Part shown: positions 33,392 to 41,604 of the stretch, piece by piece | Layout: the number at the start of each line of letters is the position of its first letter | How positions within the stretch are numbered: position 1 is the stretch's first letter | NCBI GenBank assembly: GCA_021768625.1 | Contig: JAETUM010000021.1 | Coordinates: forward strand, 1 to 46,255 | Length of the DNA stretch: 46,255 nt | Reading direction: 5' to 3' | Origin: Candidatus Stoquefichus sp. | GTDB lineage: Bacteria; Bacillota_I; Bacilli_A; Erysipelotrichales; Coprobacillaceae | Notes under the pieces: generated by a model | What the model was told of the DNA's origin: nothing | What the model saw: the letters and a program-made list of their open reading frames with translations, nothing else | Databases searched by the model: none | Translations under genes and position numbers: made by a program

Positions 33392-34468
33392 GTGAAAAAA
33401 TTATTAGTAATAGTATTAACAGTATCAATAATGCTAGGAGTACCAACGATAACAAATGTGAATTCATATATAAGTGTTCAAGATGTTTATGCAGCAGTAA
33501 AAATAAACAAGAAAACTGCTAGGGTTTTAAAAGGAGAGAAAATAACATTAAAGATAACAGGTACAAAGAAAAAAGTAATTTGGTTATCAAATAAAAAATC
33601 TATTGCTACAGTTAATAGTAAAGGTGTTGTTACAGGAAAGAAAAAGGGAACTGCAACAATTACAGCCAAAGTAGGAAATAAAAAATATACATGCAAAGTT
33701 ACAGTAGAAGTGCCAGTATTAAATAAAACCAGTATTACAATTTATACTGGGAAGTCATATCAATTAAAGTTAAATGGAACACAGCAAAAGATAACATGGA
33801 GCAGTTCTAATAAATCAATAGCAACAGTCAATAGTAAAGGGAAAATAACTGCTAAAAAAGTTGGAACAACATATGTTAAGGCAAAAGTTCAAGGAAAAGT
33901 ATATAGTTGTAAAATCAATATAATAAAAGATGTTACATATAGTATAAAAAAGGACAATAATCTAAATAAAGTGATTAATAGATTAAATAGTTATTGTGTT
34001 GCAGAGTCGGCAAATAAGCCTCAAACAAAAAATACCGAAATTAAATTATCAAATAAAAATATGATTTCGATCGCTTCGTATGTTAGATATAATTTTAATA
34101 ATGACGAGACATTTACAAAAAATGAACTTGTTAATACAGTAAAACTTTTATTTGGTAAGTCAATTACTAACATAGAATTAGGAAATTGGATTCGAAAGGC
34201 TATTTCATATGACTATACAAGTGATCCATATGTTTATGCAGGAGGAGATTGGGGAAATTATTGTGCAAAATATAATATTTTAAAAATTATAGAAACTTCA
34301 AATAATGTGTACAAAATAACAATTGATGGAAATATGTATTGTTATGAAACAGGGAAGATGAAAAAAATATGTACAGTTAATCTATATATCAAAAAAAGCA
34401 GTCAATCGAGTTATGGTTATATTGTAACAAAATGTAATTATAAAGGTACAGGAGTAGGATATTTTTAA
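33392..34468 (+). CDS. Secreted Big_2-domain paralogue with a different C-terminal domain
   Basis: About 358 residues from a GTG at 33392, which gives the same MKK-type signal peptide as the neighbour; an in-frame ATG at 33365 has no ribosome binding site. The signal peptide and two Big_2 domains (to about residue 175) are nearly identical to the preceding gene, including long identical DNA. The C-terminal about 180 residues (RLNSYCVAESANKPQ ... NWIRKAISYDYTSDPYVYAG ... GYIVTKCNYKG) are unrelated to the first protein and not recognised. It looks like a shared carrier with exchanged tips. Confidence 0.78.
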   Translation: MKKLLVIVLTVSIMLGVPTITNVNSYISVQDVYAAVKINKKTARVLKGEKITLKITGTKKKVIWLSNKKSIATVNSKGVVTGKKKGTATITAKVGNKKYTCKVTVEVPVLNKTSITIYTGKSYQLKLNGTQQKITWSSSNKSIATVNSKGKITAKKVGTTYVKAKVQGKVYSCKINIIKDVTYSIKKDNNLNKVINRLNSYCVAESANKPQTKNTEIKLSNKNMISIASYVRYNFNNDETFTKNELVNTVKLLFGKSITNIELGNWIRKAISYDYTSDPYVYAGGDWGNYCAKYNILKIIETSNNVYKITIDGNMYCYETGKMKKICTVNLYIKKSSQSSYGYIVTKCNYKGTGVGYF

Positions 34469-34586
34469 TAAAACATTATCTTATTATATAGACTAATTTA
34501 TGATTTATGAATTTAAGATAAGGATAATCAATAAAAAGTATATTCATCTATGTCAATATTGGCATAGATTTTATATTTTAGAAATA

Positions 34587-34620
34587 AAAAACGAAACGAT
34601 TTTTCGTTTCGTAGTTTTCT
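34587..34620 (-). terminator. Terminator of tRNA-Glu
   Basis: CGAAACG (34592-34598) pairs with CGTTTCG (34604-34610). Read leftward from the tRNA it is followed by TTTTTTATTTC. An identical copy lies at 31531-31550. Confidence 0.87.
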
Positions 34621-34696
34621 TGGTACTCCGTAGGGGGTTCGAACCCCTGAATGCATGGATGAGAACCATGTGTGTTGACCGCTTCACCAACGGAGC
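34621..34696 (-). tRNA. tRNA-Glu (anticodon CTC)
   Basis: Minus strand: acceptor GCTCCGT pairs with ACGGAGT (first pair G-T), discriminator A, CCA encoded. Anticodon stem CATGG/CCATG encloses TTCTCAT with anticodon CTC. T-stem AGGGG/CCCCT encloses TTCGAAC. Its promoter lies at 34732-34705. Its 3' end and terminator are duplicated 3 kb to the left. Confidence 0.95.
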
Positions 34697-34704
34697 ATAA
34701 TATA

Positions 34705-34732
34705 AGTATACCACGCAAAAAAAAACTGTAAA
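34705..34732 (-). promoter_or_regulatory. Promoter of tRNA-Glu
   Basis: Minus strand TTTACA (34732-34727), 16 bases, TATACT (34710-34705), about 9 bases before the mature 5' end. Confidence 0.7.
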
Positions 34733-34762
34733 GAGTCTTTTGAAAATTGTTGAGAATTTTCT

Positions 34763-34791
34763 TTGATATTTTGCATATTTATATGTATAAT
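34763..34791 (+). promoter_or_regulatory. murA promoter
   Basis: TTGATA (34763-34768), 17 bases, TATAAT (34786-34791). Confidence 0.7.
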
Positions 34792-34857
34792 TTAATTGTG
34801 AAAATTTGCATTACTTTAATGTTTGAAATATATGAAGAGAAAGAAAGGAAGAAAACA

Positions 34858-36126
34858 ATGTCAGAAAGAGTCATTGCTATTGAAGGTGGATATAAATTAA
34901 ATGGAACTGTGCGTATAAGTGGAGCAAAGAATGCAACTGTTGCTCTTATTCCTGCAACAGTTTTATCAGATGAACCAGTAGAAATTTTTGGGGTTCCAGA
35001 GATTTCTGATGTAAAGGCGTTAGCTATTTTATTGAAAGAGTTAAATTGTGAAATGAGTGTTGAGGGAGATAAGATTACTATTGATCCAACTCATATGAAA
35101 GATTTACCTCTTGTAAGTGATGCTGTTAATAAATTGAGAGCATCTTATTATTTTATGGGTGTTTTACTTGGGAAATATAAGAGAGTGAAGATAAAAATGC
35201 CTGGAGGGTGTTATTTAGGACCTCGTCCAATTGATTTGCATCTAAAGGGATTTGAAGCTTTAGGAGCAAAAATTACTTATGAAAATGATACTTATACATT
35301 AGAGGCAGAGGAATTAATTGGAAATCGTATTTATTTAGATTTTGCTTCCGTGGGAGCAACAATTAATATTTTATTTGCAGCAGTGAAAGCCAAAGGAAAA
35401 ACAGTTATTGAAAATGCTGCTAAGGAACCAGAGATTATTGATGTGGCCAATCTATTAACAAAGATGGGAGCAAAAATTAGAGGAGTAGGAACAGACACAA
35501 TTACAATTGAGGGAGTAGAGCACCTTCATGGAACATTTCATGAAATTATTCCTGACCGTATTGAGGCTGGAACATTTTTAATTATTGCAGCAGCAGCTGG
35601 AGAAAAAGTAATTATTCAAAATATTATTCCTCAACATTTAGAGGCTCTTATTTCTAAATTAAAAGAAATGGGTGTTCAAATGGAAGTTATTGGAGATAGT
35701 ATTATTGTATCTGGTTCTTCATCACCATTACAGCCAGTTAATGTAAAAACACAAACTTATCCTGGTTTTGCAACAGATTTACAGCAACCATTAACAACTT
35801 TACTTACACAAGCAGAAGGTGATTCTCAAGTTAAAGAAACAATTTATGCTGAACGTTTTAAACATTGTGAACAATTAAATAAAATGGGAGCAAATATTGA
35901 ATTGAAAGAAGCGTCAAGTATTATTCATGGCGCAACACCTTTACATGGGGCAAGAGTTGAAGCAACAGATTTAAGATGTGGTGCCGCATTAGTGATTGCA
36001 GGACTTATTGCACAAGGAAAAACAGAGATTACTAATATTTATCATATTGATAGAGGATATGATAATATTGATCATAAATTGATTACTTTAGGTGCACATA
36101 TTACAAGATATGAGATAGATGACTAA
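34858..36126 (+). CDS. murA: UDP-N-acetylglucosamine 1-carboxyvinyltransferase
   Basis: 422 residues from the ATG at 34858, preceded by AAAGGAAG. The frame is open to 34747, but that part is promoter and leader. The N-terminus (GGYKLNGTVRISGAKNATVA) and the active loop PGGCYLGPRPIDLHLKGFEA with the catalytic (fosfomycin-target) Cys are typical. It transfers enolpyruvate to UDP-GlcNAc, the first committed step of peptidoglycan synthesis. Low-GC Gram-positives often carry two paralogues (MurA/MurZ); which one this is cannot be told. Confidence 0.93.
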   Translation: MSERVIAIEGGYKLNGTVRISGAKNATVALIPATVLSDEPVEIFGVPEISDVKALAILLKELNCEMSVEGDKITIDPTHMKDLPLVSDAVNKLRASYYFMGVLLGKYKRVKIKMPGGCYLGPRPIDLHLKGFEALGAKITYENDTYTLEAEELIGNRIYLDFASVGATINILFAAVKAKGKTVIENAAKEPEIIDVANLLTKMGAKIRGVGTDTITIEGVEHLHGTFHEIIPDRIEAGTFLIIAAAAGEKVIIQNIIPQHLEALISKLKEMGVQMEVIGDSIIVSGSSSPLQPVNVKTQTYPGFATDLQQPLTTLLTQAEGDSQVKETIYAERFKHCEQLNKMGANIELKEASSIIHGATPLHGARVEATDLRCGAALVIAGLIAQGKTEITNIYHIDRGYDNIDHKLITLGAHITRYEIDD

Positions 36127-36142
36127 TTATTTAAAAAAAGTG

Positions 36143-36171
36143 TTGAATTTGACAATAAGAAATGCTATTAT
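36143..36171 (+). promoter_or_regulatory. rpmE promoter
   Basis: TTGAAT (36143-36148), 17 bases, TATTAT (36166-36171). The leader of about 50 nt contains a small TACTT/AAGTA hairpin near 36180-36195 that could be an autoregulatory L31 leader; this is uncertain. Confidence 0.5.
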
Positions 36172-36228
36172 AAGTTAGCAACTTACTTTGAAGTAGCAAA
36201 TATTTCAAGGCGGAAGGAGATAAATAAA

Positions 36229-36432
36229 ATGAAAAAAGGAATTCATCCAAATTACAAAAAAGTAAAAGTCGTATGTACTTCATGTGGAAATGAATTTGAA
36301 ACAGGTTCAGTATTAGATGAAATTCGTGTTGATACTTGTTCAAATTGTCATCCATTCTACACTGGTAAACAAAGATTTGCAAGTGCTGATGGACGTATTG
36401 ATAAATTCAATAAAAAATACGGACTTAAATAA
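36229..36432 (+). CDS. rpmE: 50S ribosomal protein L31
   Basis: 67 residues beginning [20 protein letters not shown], with two CxxC pairs (CTSC and CSNC), the zinc-binding (C+) form of bacterial L31, and the conserved [10 protein letters not shown] segment. A GGAAGGAG site precedes the ATG. The zinc-binding form is usually replaced by a C- paralogue during zinc starvation in some bacteria. Confidence 0.96.
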   Translation: MKKGIHPNYKKVKVVCTSCGNEFETGSVLDEIRVDTCSNCHPFYTGKQRFASADGRIDKFNKKYGLK

Positions 36433-36437
36433 GAAAG

Positions 36438-36466
36438 CAAGAGTGGATAACCACTCTTTTTCTTTT
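36438..36466 (+). terminator. Terminator of rpmE
   Basis: AGAGTGG (to 36446) pairs with CCACTCT (from 36451) around ATAA, followed by TTTTCTTTT. Confidence 0.88.
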
Positions 36467-36469
36467 ATG

Positions 36470-36491
36470 TAAAAAAGCTCTTAAGAGCTTT
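36470..36491 (-). terminator. Terminator of the MATE gene, overlapping its stop codon
   Basis: AAAGCTC (36474-36480) pairs with GAGCTTT (36485-36491) around TTAA; read leftward it is followed by TTT. The TAA stop is the loop. Confidence 0.75.
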
Positions 36492-37833
36492 CAACAGATG
36501 ATATTAATTTTTTGATTTTACTAAATAATATTGTTGAAGTTATTGCCGAAGAGATTTCTGCAATAGGGAAGCATAACCATATAAGATTAATGTTTCCAAA
36601 TAAAGAAAGAATATAAGCACATGGTAATAAAACAAACAATTGTCTTATTAACGATGTTAATAAACTATATGTACCTTTTCCAACAGCTTGAAAAACAGCT
36701 CCACATACAATACAATAACCAGCAAAGATAAAATGAATAGCAATAATTCTTAATGCAGGAATACCAATAGAAATCATATCAGGAGATGCATTAAAGAAAC
36801 CTAAAAGTGTTTTTGGAATACATTCAAATATAATGATTCCTATAATCATCATTCCAGTAGCATAAATCATAGCAAGGTTAATTGTATCAAACATTCTTTT
36901 ACTCTTCTTAGCACCTAAATTATAAGCAATGATAGGTATCATTCCATTGTTTAATCCAAACACAGGCATAAATACAAAACTTTGTAATTTAAAATAAACA
37001 CCAAATACAGCAGTTGCTGTTGTAGAAAATCGAATTAAAATAGAATTCATTCCAAATGTCATAACACTACCAATAGATTGCATAATAATGGATGGAACAC
37101 CAACTGAATAAATCTGTTTAATAATTGTTAAATCAAATTTGAAATTTTTCCAATCAAAAGAAATATCATGATTACATTTAAAATTAAAGAGCATTGCAAG
37201 AAAAAATGCAATGATTTGTCCTGAAACAGTTGCAAGTGCTGCACCTGCTACTCCCATTTTAGGAAGTCCAAAATATCCAAAAATAAAAATTGGATCCAAT
37301 ATAATATTAATGATTGCTCCCAAACCTTGAGTAACCATTGTAAACAATGTTCGCCCTGTTGCTTGTAAAAGTCTTTCAAATAAAAATTGCCCAAATAAAC
37401 CGAAAGAGAAACCAACAACAATTATGGCATATGTTGTTCCAGCTTGAACAATTTCTTGATTAGAAGTTTGAACATTAAAAAACAAATGAGAAAGAGAAAA
37501 ACCAAGTATAGCAAAAATAAGTGCTGTTACTACATAAATAACAATAGAGTGAATAGCAGTCTGATTCACATGTTCTTGGTTCTTTTCCCCTAAACTCCTA
37601 GAAAGAAGGGCATTAACCCCAACAGCAGTTCCTCCAGCAAAAGCTATCATCAAATTTTGCAATGGAAAAGCAAGAGAAACAGCAGTTAAAGCATTTTCGC
37701 TAATTCGAGCAACAAATATACTATCAACGATATTGTACATAGCTTGAACAAGCATAGAAACAATCATTGGAAGTGACATCGAAATAAGAAGCTTATTAAT
37801 GGGCATTACACCCATTTTATTTTCATTTGACAC
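36481..37833 (-). CDS. MATE family multidrug/Na+ antiporter
   Basis: 450 residues, about twelve hydrophobic helices in two similar halves. Family landmarks: MPINKLLISMSLPMIVSMLV, YNIVDSIFVARISENALTAV, GVNALLSRSLGEKN, and GLNNGMIPIIAYNLGAKK in the second half. It exports organic cations or toxic compounds across the membrane; the substrate is not known. The start is GTG at 37833, directly abutting the stop codon of the upstream kinase-like gene, with AAAGGGA inside that gene, so the two are co-translated. Confidence 0.92.
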   Translation of the reverse strand: MSNENKMGVMPINKLLISMSLPMIVSMLVQAMYNIVDSIFVARISENALTAVSLAFPLQNLMIAFAGGTAVGVNALLSRSLGEKNQEHVNQTAIHSIVIYVVTALIFAILGFSLSHLFFNVQTSNQEIVQAGTTYAIIVVGFSFGLFGQFLFERLLQATGRTLFTMVTQGLGAIINIILDPIFIFGYFGLPKMGVAGAALATVSGQIIAFFLAMLFNFKCNHDISFDWKNFKFDLTIIKQIYSVGVPSIIMQSIGSVMTFGMNSILIRFSTTATAVFGVYFKLQSFVFMPVFGLNNGMIPIIAYNLGAKKSKRMFDTINLAMIYATGMMIIGIIIFECIPKTLLGFFNASPDMISIGIPALRIIAIHFIFAGYCIVCGAVFQAVGKGTYSLLTSLIRQLFVLLPCAYILSLFGNINLIWLCFPIAEISSAITSTILFSKIKKLISSVESS

Positions 37834-38418
37834 CTAGAAATTTCCCTTTTGATATAATTTAACAATAATATCAGCAGCTTCATCAATTCCTAAGTCACTA
37901 TTAATTGTTAGATCAAAATTCTTTAATTGACCCCATTTTTTAGTTGTATAATAATTATAATAATTACTTCTTCCTTTATCTTTTTTCATAACAAACTTTT
38001 TCACATCAGCATGATTTTCTTTGTATTCATCTTTTACACGCTTTATTCTTGATTCTAAAGGAGCGTGAATAAATACAGTTAAAACATTATCATAGTCTTC
38101 TAGTACATAATCTGCACACCCATTAACAATAATACATGAATCATGTTTTGCAAGATGACGAATGATTTTAGATTGAGTTGCAAAAACTTGATCATTTAAA
38201 GGTAAAGTAAATGCAGAAGATGACATTGTATACATAAAACCAGAAGATTTTTCTTCAGCAGCTCTTCTAATTGTATCAATATCAAAACCTAATTCCTTTG
38301 CTGCTAAGTCAATAACTTCATTATCATAATAAACAAGTTGTAATTTTTCAGCTACCTTTTGAGCAATTAAACGTCCGCCAGAACCATATTCTCTAGCAAT
38401 TGTAATAATTTTTGGCAT
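37834..38418 (-). CDS. Cytidylate kinase-like family protein
   Basis: 194 residues with the N-terminus IITIAREYGSGGRLIAQKVA, the cytidylate-kinase-2 type P-loop in which the usual Lys of GKS/T is replaced (GSGGR). Further features are YYDNEVIDLAAKELG and NGCADYVLEDYDNVLTVFIHAP. This group is widespread in Firmicutes next to transporter genes; its substrate is not established. It is the first gene of an operon with the MATE exporter. GGGAGG precedes the ATG. Confidence 0.85.
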   Translation of the reverse strand: MPKIITIAREYGSGGRLIAQKVAEKLQLVYYDNEVIDLAAKELGFDIDTIRRAAEEKSSGFMYTMSSSAFTLPLNDQVFATQSKIIRHLAKHDSCIIVNGCADYVLEDYDNVLTVFIHAPLESRIKRVKDEYKENHADVKKFVMKKDKGRSNYYNYYTTKKWGQLKNFDLTINSDLGIDEAADIIVKLYQKGNF

Positions 38419-38502
38419 AATATAACCTCCCTTTATATTATTATTCTATCATAAAATAAAACATGATGTTATTTTTTTCAAAAGATAAAATTTTTATCTT
38501 TC

Positions 38503-38531
38503 TTGTATTTTTAATGATGAATTTGTATAAT
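38503..38531 (+). promoter_or_regulatory. Promoter of the walJ-rlmH operon
   Basis: TTGTAT (38503-38508), 17 bases, TATAAT (38526-38531), then AAAGGAG. Confidence 0.65.
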
Positions 38532-38553
38532 GAAGTGAGAAAAGGAGAAAACT

Positions 38554-39300
38554 ATGGAATTTCATGTTTTAGCAAGTGGTTCTAAGGGAAATGCGACTTT
38601 TGTATATGAAAATGGTTGTGGTATATTAATTGATTGTGGTATTTCTAGAAAGCAATTATTATTTAGACTAAATAATTTAGGATTTAGTGAAAAAGATATT
38701 CATTATGTTTTTTTAACACATGATCATTATGATCATAATAAAAATATTCATATTTTTGATAAAGATATTGTTTTTTCTGCAAAGAAAAATATAGAGAATC
38801 TAGATGAATATCATACTTTAATACCTTATGAACATAGACAATTTGATGCTTTTGATGTATTAACATTAAGAACATCACACGATGCAAGTGATCCTATTGG
38901 TTTTGTTTTTACAACAAATGAAACATTGCTTTATATGACAGATACAGGATATGTCTCACAAAAAAATAAAAAATATATACATAATCTTGATTATTATATT
39001 ATAGAAAGTAATCATGATATTGAAATGTTGATGGCAACAAAGCGACCATTATTTTTAAAAAATAGAATTTTAAATGATGTAGGGCACTTAAATAATGAAT
39101 ATAGTGCACGTTTAATGAGTGAAGTTATAGGGGAAAAGACAAAAGAAATTATTTTAGCTCATTTATCTCAAGAGGCAAATACAAAAGAAAAAGCTTTAGA
39201 AACATATAAAAATATATTTAATGAAAATAATATTGTATTTGATAATATTAAAGTAGCAAGTCAAGTTGATGTTGTTTCAGGAGAACACCATGAAGATTAG
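38554..39300 (+). CDS. walJ: MBL-fold metallohydrolase, WalJ/YycJ type
   Basis: 248 residues. MEFHVLASGSKGNATFVYEN and LIDCGISRKQLLFRL are typical of YycJ; metal site FLTHDHYDH, then TDTGYVSQKN and IIESNHD, and LAHLSQEAN near the end. In Firmicutes this gene usually belongs to the walRK region and lies before rlmH; here only walJ-rlmH is kept. It is implicated in coordinating cell-wall and DNA processes. Its end overlaps rlmH by 11 bases. Confidence 0.87.
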   Translation: MEFHVLASGSKGNATFVYENGCGILIDCGISRKQLLFRLNNLGFSEKDIHYVFLTHDHYDHNKNIHIFDKDIVFSAKKNIENLDEYHTLIPYEHRQFDAFDVLTLRTSHDASDPIGFVFTTNETLLYMTDTGYVSQKNKKYIHNLDYYIIESNHDIEMLMATKRPLFLKNRILNDVGHLNNEYSARLMSEVIGEKTKEIILAHLSQEANTKEKALETYKNIFNENNIVFDNIKVASQVDVVSGEHHED

Positions 39301-39769
39301 AATTATATGTGTTGGTAAATTAAAAGAGAAATATTTAGTAGATGGAATAAAAGAATATACAAAAAGAATATCTGGTTATACTGATATTGAAGTGATAGAA
39401 GTAGCTGATGAAAGGATACCTGATAAAGCATCTTTGGCTGAAGAAGTTATTGTGAAAGCCAAAGAAGGAAGAAAGATTTTAGATAAAATTAAACAAGATG
39501 ATTACGTTATTTTGTTAGACGTAGGTGGAAAGCAAATAGATTCTGTGGAGTTTTCTAAACATATAGAAAATTGTATGATAGATGGAAAAAGCACAATTGA
39601 TTTTGTAATAGGTGGATCTTTAGGGCATGGAGAAGATATACAAGAAAGAGCAAACTTTCGTCTAAGTTTCTCACCTATGACATTCCCACATCAATTAATG
39701 CGTCTTATTCTTGTTGAACAAATTTATAGAGCTTTTAAAATTATGAGAAATGAAACATATCATAAGTAA
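39290..39769 (+). CDS. rlmH: 23S rRNA (pseudouridine1915-N3)-methyltransferase
   Basis: About 159 residues from the ATG at 39290, which has AGGAG just upstream within walJ; an earlier in-frame ATG would put eight extra residues in front of the conserved MKIRIICVGKLKEKYL. SPOUT features include FVIGGSLGHGEDIQERA and SFSPMTFPHQLMRLILVEQIYRAF, with the usual end IMRNETYHK. It methylates pseudouridine 1915 in helix 69 on assembled ribosomes. Confidence 0.95.
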   Translation: MKIRIICVGKLKEKYLVDGIKEYTKRISGYTDIEVIEVADERIPDKASLAEEVIVKAKEGRKILDKIKQDDYVILLDVGGKQIDSVEFSKHIENCMIDGKSTIDFVIGGSLGHGEDIQERANFRLSFSPMTFPHQLMRLILVEQIYRAFKIMRNETYHK

Positions 39770-39775
39770 TAAGGG

Positions 39776-39809
39776 TTTTAAGAATGATTGAACATCATTC
39801 TTTTTCTTT
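39776..39809 (+). terminator. Terminator of rlmH (copy 1 of a repeated terminator)
   Basis: AAGAATGAT pairs with ATCATTCTT around TGAAC, followed by TTTCTTT. The whole 34-base segment recurs exactly at 40097-40130. Confidence 0.9.
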
Positions 39810-39872
39810 GGATTATACTTTATGATATAATAAATAAAAGTGAGATTATAATCTGTGGGAGGAGTGGATGTT

Positions 39873-40079
39873 GTGAAAAAGGTTGAGTTTGTGAGAATAC
39901 ATTCAGATTTAAATGGATTTGGACTTGGTAAGGGAACCAAATATTACTTTGGAGGAGCTGAAGAAACTATTAAGGAATATATTGAAAATGGATGGAGTTT
40001 TGAAGGATATGTTCCTATTCAAACAAGAGGTGCTGGTGATATTGAAATAATCTCTCTTGTTTTTCAAAAAGAAGAATAA
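39873..40079 (+). CDS. Small DUF4177-like protein
   Basis: About 68 residues starting at GTG 39873, about 9 bases after GGAGGA (39858-39863); the frame is open to 39855, but that stretch is the ribosome binding site. The sequence MKKVEFVRIHSDLNGFGLGK ... IEEYIENGW-like segment ... GWSFEGYVPIQTRG resembles DUF4177 (small beta-alpha proteins with a G-W-x-x motif). Function is unknown. It lies between two identical terminators. Confidence 0.6.
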   Translation: MKKVEFVRIHSDLNGFGLGKGTKYYFGGAEETIKEYIENGWSFEGYVPIQTRGAGDIEIISLVFQKEE

Positions 40080-40096
40080 CATCATAATGTATTATA

Positions 40097-40130
40097 TTTT
40101 AAGAATGATTGAACATCATTCTTTTTCTTT
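40097..40130 (+). terminator. Terminator, exact copy of the one after rlmH
   Basis: The 34 bases are identical to 39776-39809, 321 bases apart, flanking the DUF4177-like gene as direct repeats. Confidence 0.9.
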
Positions 40131-40191
40131 ATATAAACATAGGAAACATGTTATAATAAATTCATAAAATTTAAAGTAAAAAAATTATGAA

Positions 40192-40437
40192 ATGATGGAA
40201 AAAATGATGAAGAGAGAAAATCAAATTATTTTATGTTCAGTATTATTGGCAATAGGATTGATAGGATTTATTTTACAAATTTTTGTATTTGAAGCACCTA
40301 ATGGGACATTAGGATTTATATTGTGTTTATTGAATATATATTTAATCATTGGAAGTATAATCAAATTGTGTCAAATAAGTAAAAGATTTAAAAATTCTTT
40401 ATTAGATATATTAGATTTGCTTTTCTTTATTCGATGA
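40192..40437 (+). CDS. Small membrane protein, about 80 residues
   Basis: It has two hydrophobic helices (IILCSVLLAIGLIGFILQIF and LGFILCLLNIYLIIGSIIKL) joined by a short loop, with a basic C-terminal tail. The start is uncertain: ATG 40192 has no clear ribosome binding site, and ATG 40204 has only a weak GGA. It ends 13 bases before the GNAT gene and may belong to that operon. Family unknown. Confidence 0.5.
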   Translation: MMEKMMKRENQIILCSVLLAIGLIGFILQIFVFEAPNGTLGFILCLLNIYLIIGSIIKLCQISKRFKNSLLDILDLLFFIR

Positions 40438-40450
40438 TAGGAGATAGACA

Positions 40451-40906
40451 ATGAATATTAGAAAAGCAAAGATAGAAGATTTATCAAGAATAGCAGAAAT
40501 ATATATTTTTAATAATAGAGTCAATTATTTCCCTATATTTAAAGATGAAGAATTTTCTTTTGGAGAATTGCAAGTTGTTTCGTTGATAGATCATTATTTT
40601 AAAAACGATGAAGTTATAAAGAATATATATGTATTTGATAATGGACTGATTAAAGGTTTTATTCAGATAGATGGAACAGAGATTTGTAAATTATATGTAG
40701 ATACATTCTTTCAAAGCCAGGGAATTGGAAATGAATTAATTGAATATGCGATAAAAGAACTTCATGCTAATTATTTATGGGCGTTAGAGAAAAATAAAAG
40801 AGCTATTTCTTTTTATCAAAAACATGGATTTCAATTAACTGGTGAAAGAAAATTTGAAGAAGGTACAACAGAGTATCTTGTTAAATTAGAAAGGAATAAA
40901 GCATAA
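40451..40906 (+). CDS. GNAT family N-acetyltransferase
   Basis: 151 residues. MNIRKAKIEDLSRIAEIYIF is the usual GNAT start, and FQSQGIGNELIEYAIKEL carries the acetyl-CoA loop (Q-x-x-G-I-G), followed by NKRAISFYQKHGFQLTGER. It acetylates an amine of a small molecule or protein; the substrate is unknown. Its TAA overlaps the ATG of the next gene (TAATG), so translation is coupled with the DUF5714 gene. Confidence 0.9.
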   Translation: MNIRKAKIEDLSRIAEIYIFNNRVNYFPIFKDEEFSFGELQVVSLIDHYFKNDEVIKNIYVFDNGLIKGFIQIDGTEICKLYVDTFFQSQGIGNELIEYAIKELHANYLWALEKNKRAISFYQKHGFQLTGERKFEEGTTEYLVKLERNKA

Positions 40907-41604
40907 TGCAAGAAGAATGTTTAATTTATAAAGAACCATTAGAATATCTTGAACAAGAAGAACTTATGGAGTGTGTCATTTGTCATAAAAAAGAATATAG
41001 CCAAACCAAATGTATTAAAGGACATTATGTTTGTAATGAATGTCATATCAAAGGGATAGATAGTATTATAGGTATATGCTTGAATGAGACTTCTAAGAAT
41101 CCCATTGAAATTATGGAAAAGTTAATGAGTTTGGATATTTGTCATATGCATGGGCCAGAACATCATATTATGGTTGGTTCAGCATTGCTTACTGCTTATA
41201 AAAATGCAGGTGGAGACATAGATTTAGAGAGTGTCTTATTAGAAATGCAAAGTAGAGGTAAAAAGGTTCCTGGAGGAACTTGTGGCTTTTGGGGAGCATG
41301 TGGTGCAGGAATAAGTAGTGGGATGTTTATTTCTATTATCACAAAATCTACACCACTTTCGCAAAAGGAATGGGGACTATCTAATCAAATGACTTCTCAA
41401 GCATTACAGAAGATAGGAGAAATAGATGGACCAAGATGTTGTAAACGTGATTCATATCTTGCGATTTTAACAGCTATTCAATTTGTTAAAGAAAACTTAG
41501 GTGTTGAAATGGGATATAGTGATATTATATGTCAACGTTCAACAATGAATAATCAGTGTATTAAGGAGAGATGTCCATTTAATAAAAGGAGCAATAATCA
41601 ATGA
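40906..41604 (+). CDS. DUF5714 cysteine-rich protein
   Basis: 232 residues with about 20 Cys. The N-terminal segment (20-60) has a zinc-ribbon-like set CVICHKK ... CIKGHYVCNECH. The main domain has GPEHHIMVGSALLTAYKNAG, PGGTCGFWGACGAGISSGMF, DGPRCCKRDSYLAI, and C-terminal Cys pairs, matching what I recall as DUF5714, found in anaerobes. The conserved Cys/His suggest metal or iron-sulfur binding; the reaction is not known. It overlaps the GNAT gene by 1 base and the HxlR gene by 4 (ATGA). Confidence 0.8.
   Translation: MQEECLIYKEPLEYLEQEELMECVICHKKEYSQTKCIKGHYVCNECHIKGIDSIIGICLNETSKNPIEIMEKLMSLDICHMHGPEHHIMVGSALLTAYKNAGGDIDLESVLLEMQSRGKKVPGGTCGFWGACGAGISSGMFISIITKSTPLSQKEWGLSNQMTSQALQKIGEIDGPRCCKRDSYLAILTAIQFVKENLGVEMGYSDIICQRSTMNNQCIKERCPFNKRSNNQ

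Noticed and set aside
34500-34700. Open frame across the tRNA-Glu region (plus strand)
   Set aside because: It is a reading of the antisense of the tRNA and its terminator, with no ribosome binding site.
34747-34857. N-terminal extension of murA
   Set aside because: It overlaps the TTGATA/TATAAT promoter and lacks family sequence; the ATG at 34858 is correct.
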